From: Ascidia mentula
Lineage: Eukaryota > Chordata > Ascidiacea > Phlebobranchia > Ascidiidae
Reading direction: 5' to 3'
DNA: 64,000 nt
Assembly (NCBI GenBank): GCA_947561715.1
Contig: OX387197.1
Span: 2,361,001-2,425,000 of the forward strand
The notes under the pieces are model-generated. The model searched no databases, had not been told where the DNA came from, and saw only the letters and a program-made list of their open reading frames with translations. A program made the translations under genes and the position numbers. Shown here piece after piece: positions 57,953-64,000 of this stretch (positions are counted from its first letter, which is position 1; each line of letters starts with the position of its first letter).

Positions 57953-60874
57953 TCGAAACAAAATTCGTTTACAAATGCCTTTAGTACGTTACTCACTATG
58001 TTGTAAACAGTGGGAAACAAATTATGTTTTCGAAACAAAATTCGTTTACAAATGCCTTTGGATCGTTAGTATCTATGTTGCCCATGGCGGAAAACAAAAT
58101 TCGTTTCCGAAACAAAATGCGTTTACAAATGCCTTTGGATCGTTACTATCTATGTTGCCCATAGCGGAAACAAAATTTGTTTTCGAAACAAAATTCGTTT
58201 ACAAATGCCTTTGGATCGTTACTATCTATGTTGCCCATTGCAGAAAACAAAATTTGTTTTCGAAACAAAATTCGTTAACAAATGCCTTTGGATAGTTACT
58301 ATCTATGTTGCGCATAGCGGGAAACAAAATTCGTTTTCGGAACAAAATTCGTTTACAAATGCCTTTGGTTCGTTACTCACCATGATGTCTATACCGGGAA
58401 ACAAAAATTCGTTTTCGAAACAAAATTCGTTTACAAACGCCTTTGGATCGTTACTATCTATGTATGCCCATAGCGGGAAACAAAATTTGTTTTCGAAACA
58501 AAATTCGTTTACAAATGCCTTTGGATCGTTACTATCTATGTTGCCCATAGCGGGAAACAAAATTCGTTTTCGAAACAAAATTCGTTTACAAATGCCTTTG
58601 GATAGTTACTATCTATGTTGCCCATAGCGGGAAACAAAATTCGTTTTCGAAACAAAATTCGTTTACAAATGCCTTTGGATCGTTACTATCTATGTTGCCC
58701 ATATCGGGAAACAAAATTCGTTTTCGAAACAAAATTCGTTTACAAATGCCTTTGTATCGTTACTATCTATGTTGCCCATAGCGGGAAACAAAATTTGTTT
58801 TCGAAACAAAATTCGTTTACAAATGCCTTTGGATCGTTACTATCTATGTTGCCCATAACGGGAAACAAAATTCGTTTTCGAAACAAAATTCGTTTACAAA
58901 TGCCTTTGTATCGTTACTATCTATGTTGCCCATAGCGGGAAACAAAATTCGTTTACAAATGCCTTTGGATCGTTACTATCTATGTTGCCCATAGCAGGAA
59001 ACAAAATTTGTTTTCGAAACAAAATTCGTTTACAAATGCCTTTGGATCGTTACTATCTATGTTGCTCATAGCGGGAAACAAAGTTCGTTTTCGAAACAAA
59101 ATTCGTTTACAAATGCCTTTGGATCGTTACTATCTATGTTGCCCATAGCAGGAAACATCATTTGTTTTCGAAACAAAATTCGTTTACAAATGCTTTTGGA
59201 TCGTTTCTATCTATGTTGTCCATAGCGGGAAACAAAATTCGTTTTCGAAACAAAAATCGTTTACAAATGCCTTTGGATCGTTTCTATCTATGTTGCCCAT
59301 AGCGGGAAACAAAATTTGTTTTCGAAACAAAATTCGTTTACAAATGCCTTTGGATCGTTACTATCTATGTTGCCCATAGCGGGAAACAAAATTCGTTTTC
59401 GAAACAAAATTCGTTTACAAATGCCTTTGGATCGTTACTATCTATGTTGCCCATAACGGGAAACAAAATTCGTTTACAAATGCCTTTGGATCGTTACTAT
59501 CTTTGTTGGCCATAGCAGGAAACAAAATTTGTTTTCGAAACAAAATTCGTTTACAAATGCCTTTGGATCGTTACTATCTATGTTGCCCATAGCGGAAACA
59601 AAATTCGTTTTCGAAACAAAATTCGTTTACAAATGCCTTTGGATCGTTACTATCTATGTTGCCCATAGCGGGAAACAAAATTCGTTTTCGAAACAAAATT
59701 CGTTCACAAATGCCTTTGGATCGTTACTATCTATGTTGCCCATAGCGGAAACAAAATTCGTTTTCGAAACAAAATTCGTTTACAAATGCCTTTGGATCGT
59801 TACTATCTATGTTGCCCATAGCGGGAAACAAAATTCGTTTTCGAAACAAAATTCGTTTACAAATGCCTTTGGATCGTTACTATCTATGTTGCCCATAGCG
59901 GAAACAAAATTCGTTTTCGAAACAAAATTCGTTTACAAATGCCTTTGGATCGTTACTATCTATGTTGCCCATAGCGGAAACAAAATTCGTTTTCGAAACA
60001 AAATTCGTTTACAAATGCCTTTGGATCGTTACTATCTATGTTGCCCATAGCAGGAACGATAATTTGTTTTCGAAACAAAATTCGTTTACAAATGCCTTTG
60101 GTTCGTTACTCACCATGATGTCTATACCGGGAAACAAAAATTCGTTTTCGAAATTAATTTCGTTTTCAAATGCTTTGGTTCGTTACTTACCATGTTGTAC
60201 ATAGTGGGAAACATAATTTGTTTTCGAAACAAAATTCGTTTACTAATGCCTTTGGATCGTTACTATCTATGTTGCCCATAGCGGGAAACAAAATTCGTTT
60301 ACGAAACAAAATGCGTTTACAAATGCCTTTGGATCGTTACTCTCTCTGTTGCCCATAGCGGAAACAAAATTTGTTTTCGAAACAAAATTCGTTTACAAAT
60401 GCCTTTGGATCGTTACTATCTATGTTGCCCATAGCAGGAAACAAAATTTGTTTTCGAAACAAAATTCGTTTACAAATGCCTTTGGATCGTTACTATCTAT
60501 GTTGCCCATAGAGGGAAACAAAATTTGTTTTCGAAACAAAATTCGTTTACAAATGCCTTTGTATCGTTACTATCTATGTTGCCCATAGCGGGAAACAAAA
60601 TTCGTTTTCGAAACAAAATTCGTTTACAAATGCCTTTGGATCGTTACTATCTATGTTGCCCATAGCGGGAAACAAAATTCGTTTTCGAAACAAAATTCGT
60701 TTACAAGTGCCTTTGGATCGTTGCTATCTATGTTGCCCATAGCGGGAAACAAAATTCGTTTTCGAAACAAAATTCGTTTACAAATGCCTTTGGATCGCTT
60801 CTATCTATGTTGCCCATAGCGGGAAACAAAATTCGTTTTCGAAACAAAATTCGTTTACAAATGCCTTTGGATCG
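57953..60874. repeat. 77-bp satellite array, about 38 copies
   Basis: The consensus carries TTCGTTTTCGAAACAAAA, then TTCGTTTACAAATGCCTTTG, then GATCGTTACTATCTATGTTG and CCCATAGCGGGAAACAAAA. Each unit has a TTTTCGAAA palindrome. Some units lack about 20 bp through recombination between the two AAACAAAATTCG blocks, and a few carry an extra or missing base. Long open frames across it reflect unit periodicity only. Confidence 0.95.
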
Positions 60875-63800
60875 AAATTTTGCACACAAATACTAGATGC
60901 CAGTACAAAACGAGCAGTGAAAACCAAATTTGCCTTTGTCCTTTAGTTTTTTATTCGCGACCGAAAACGCATATTTGACTCTATGGTGGCTAAGGTTCGT
61001 CGAAATTAACACAAATTGACAGTTGCCTGCCTGCAATTTGAACATTTTTATATCAAGCGACTTGAAATTTTGAACACAAATACTAGATGCCAGTGCAAAA
61101 CGAGCAGTGAAAACCAAATTGGCCTATGTCCTTTAGTTTTTTATTCGCGACCGAAAACGCATGTTTGACTCTATGGTGGCTAAGGTTCGTCGAAATTAAC
61201 TCAAATTGACAGTTGCCCGCTTGCAATTTGAACATTTTTATATCAAGCGACTTGAAATTATGCACACAAATACTACATGCCAGTACAAAACGAGCAGTGA
61301 AAACCAAATTGGCCTATGTCCTTTAGTTTTTTATTCGCGACCGAAAACGCATGTTTGACACTATGGTGGCTAAGGATCGGCGAAATTAACACAAATTGAC
61401 AGTTGCCCGCTTGTAATTTGAACATTTTTATATCAAGCGACTTGAAATTTTGCACACAAATACTAGATGCCAGTGCAAAACGAACAAGAAAAACCAAATT
61501 GGCCTATGTCTTTTAGTTTTTTATTCGCTACCGAAAACGCATGTTTGACACTATGGTGGCTAAGGTTCGTCGAAATTTACTCAAATTGAAAGTTGCCCGC
61601 CTGTAATTTGAACATTTTTATATCAAGCGACTTGAAATTTTGCACAGAAATACTAGATGCCAGTACAAAACGAACAGTGAAAACCAAATTAGCCTATGTC
61701 ATTTAGTTTTTTATTATCGACCGAAAACGCATGTTTGGCGCTATGGTGGCTATACGGTTCGGCGAAATTAACTCAAATTGACAGTTGCCCGCCTGCAATT
61801 TGAACATTTTTATATCAAGCGACTTGAAATTTTGCACACAAATACTAGATGCCAGTGCAAAACGAACAAGAAAAACCAAATTGGCCTATGTCTTTTAGTT
61901 TTATATTCGTGACCGAAAACGCATGTTTGACACTATGGTGGCTAAGGTTCGGCGAAATTTACTCAAATTGACAGTTGCCCGCTTGCAATTTGAACATTTT
62001 TATATCAAGCGACTTGAAATTTTGCACACAAATACTAGATGCCAGTACAAAACGAGCAGAGCAAACCAAATTGGCCTATATCCTTTAGTTTTTTATTCGC
62101 GACCGAAAACGCATGTTTGGCACTATGGTTGCCAAGGATCGGCGAAATTAACTCAAATTGAGAGTTGCCCGCCTGCAATTTGAACATTTTTATATCAAGC
62201 GACTTGAAATTTTGCACATAAATGCTAGATGCCAGTGCAAAACGAGCAGTGAAAACCAAATTGGCCTATGTCCTTTAGCTTTTTATTCGCGACCGAAAAC
62301 GCATGTTTGACTCTATGGTGGCAAAGGTTCGTCGAATTTAACTCAAATTGACAGTTGCCCGCTTGTAATTTGAACATTTTTATATCAAGCGACTTGAAAT
62401 TTTGCACACAAATACTAGATGCCAGTACAAAACGAGCAGTGAAAACCAAATTGGCCTATGTCCTTTAGTTTTTTATTCGTGACCGAAAACGCATGTTTGG
62501 CACTATGGTTGCCAAGGATCGGCGAAATTAACACAAATTGACAGTTGCCCGCCTGCAATTTGAACATTTCTATATCAAGCGACTTGAAATTTTGCACACA
62601 AATACTAGATGCCAGTACAAAACGAGCAGTGAAAACCAAATTGGCCTATGTCCTTTAGCTTTTTATTCGCGACCGAAAACGCATGTTTGACTCTATGGTG
62701 GCAAAGGTTCGTCGAATTTAACTCAAATTGACAGTTGCCCGCTTGTAATTTGAACATTTTTATATCAAGCGACTTGAAATTTTGCACACAAATACTAGAT
62801 GCCAGTAAAAAACAAGCAGTGAAAACCAAATTGGCCTATGTCCTTTAGCTTTTTATTCGCGACCGAAAACGCATGTTTGACTCTATGGTGGCTAAGGTTC
62901 GTCGAATTTAACTCAAATTGACAGTTGCCCGCTTGTAATTTGAACATTTTTATATCAAGCGACTTGAAATTTTGCACATAAATACTAGATGCCAGTACAA
63001 AACGAGCAGTGAAAACCAAATTGGCCTATGTCCTTTAGTTTTTTATTCGCGACCGAAAACGCATGTTTGACACTATGGTGGCTAAGGTTCGTCGAAATTA
63101 ACTCAAATTGACAGTTGCCCGCTTGCAATTTGAACATTTTTATATCAAGCGACTTGAAATTTTGCACACAAATACTAGATGCCAGTACAAAACGAGCAGA
63201 GCAAACCAAATTGGCCTATGTCCTTTAGTTTTTTATTCGCGACCGAAAACGCATGTTTGGCACTATGGTTGCCAAGGATCGGCGAAATTAACTCAAATTG
63301 AGAGTTGCCCGCCTGCAATTGGAACATTTTTATATCAAGCGACTTGAAATTTTGCACATAAATACTAGATGCCAGTGCAAAACGAGCAGTGAAAACCAAA
63401 TTGGCCTATGTCCTTTAGCTTTTTATTCGCGACCGAAAACCCATGTTTGACTCTATGGTGGCTAAGGTTCGTCGAATTTAACTCAAATTGACAGTTGCCT
63501 GCTTGTAATTTGAACATTTTTATATCAAGCGACTTGAAATTTTGCACACAAATACTAGATGCCAGTGCAAAACGAACAAGAAAAACCAAATTGGCCTATG
63601 TCTTTTAGTTTTTTATTCGCGACCGAAAACGCATGTTTGACACTATGGTGGCTAAGGTTCGTCGAAATGAACACAAATTGAGAGTTGCCCGCTTGTAATT
63701 TGAACATTTTTATATCAAGCGACTTGAAATTTTGCACACGAATACTAGATGCCAGTACAAAACGAACAAGAAAAACCAAATTGGCCTATGTCTTTTAGTT

Positions 63801-64000
63801 TTATATTCGTGACCGAAAACGCATGTTTGACACTATGGTGGCTAAGGTTCGGCGAAATTTACTCAAATTGACAGTTGCCCGCTTGCAATTTGAACATTTT
63901 TATATCAAGCGACTTGAAATTTTGCACACAAATACTAGATGCCAGTACAAAACGAGCAGTGAAAACCAAATTGGCCTATATCCTTTAGTTTTTTATTCGC
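60875..64000. repeat. 190-bp satellite array, more than 16 copies, runs off window
   Basis: Units of 190 bp start near TTTTGCACACAAATACTAGA and include ACCAAATTGGCCTATGTC, TTTTTTATTCGCGACCGAA and ATTTTTATATCAAGCGACTT. Spacing is constant. Variants such as AACAAGAAAAACC, or GGCACTATGGTTGCCAAGG, recur at multiples of 190 bp, which indicates higher-order structure. Short minus-strand frames of 74 codons recur with the unit and are not taken as genes. Confidence 0.96.

Noticed and set aside
59529-60050. 173-codon open frame in the 77-bp satellite
   Set aside because: The frame repeats with the satellite unit and has no independent coding feature. Units of 76 and 77 bp keep it open by chance.
57953-60874. 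CRISPR-like array
   Set aside because: Units are head-to-tail without unique spacers, and the DNA is animal nuclear. It is a satellite.
60893-63779. Series of 74-codon minus-strand frames
   Set aside because: They recur every 190 bp. Since 190 is not a multiple of three they cannot form one protein, and their likeness is satellite homogeneity.

Overview
The window looks like nuclear DNA of a small-genome invertebrate chordate, most probably an ascidian of the Ciona type (inference). The reasons are AT-rich sequence, animal-type proteins (PEX2, IDH3G, ILVBL, HEMK1, C11orf54, KIF20), many short GT-AG introns of roughly 100-700 bp, genes packed a few hundred bases apart on both strands, and one gene pair only 45 bp apart, as in ascidian operons. 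No bacterial or organellar gene organisation is seen. Exon models were spliced by hand. For every complete model the exon phases agree and the total length is a multiple of three.

Layout. 0-5 kb: the 3' part of a TIR plus SAM-like gene, a decayed TIR exon and a small foldback insertion. 5-22 kb: a gene-dense block of metabolic and organelle genes. IDH3G (minus strand) is head-to-head with PEX2 (plus). Then come an unrecognised basic/acidic protein gene, HEMK1 45 bp behind it, and ILVBL. 22-30 kb: a minus-strand secreted EF-hand gene whose last intron is 6.1 kb. 31.9-34.4 kb: C11orf54 homologue. 35.6-37.7 kb: an unrecognised minus-strand three-exon gene. 38-47 kb: gene-poor, with hairpins, minisatellites, tRNA-derived-looking repeats and a chimeric duplicated block that joins a Kelch terminal exon to a KIF20 exon. 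47.2-54.5 kb: a 19-exon KIF20-type kinesin gene holding a tRNA-like element and a 119-bp-arm foldback in its introns. 54.5-57.5 kb: hAT-like and other inverted-repeat elements and a second Kelch terminal exon. 57.95-64.0 kb: two different satellite arrays, 77 bp and 190 bp, that abut directly. The second runs off the window.

Functional themes. Three genes act in mitochondria or neighbouring lipid metabolism (IDH3G in the TCA cycle, HEMK1 in mitochondrial translation termination, ILVBL in ER alpha-oxidation), and PEX2 serves peroxisome biogenesis. This is probably gene density rather than a dedicated cluster. The parts of most interest are the chimeric exon duplication, the intronic foldback, the abutting satellites, the tRNA-like gene between 41-bp direct repeats, and the TIR/SAM gene with its decayed relative.
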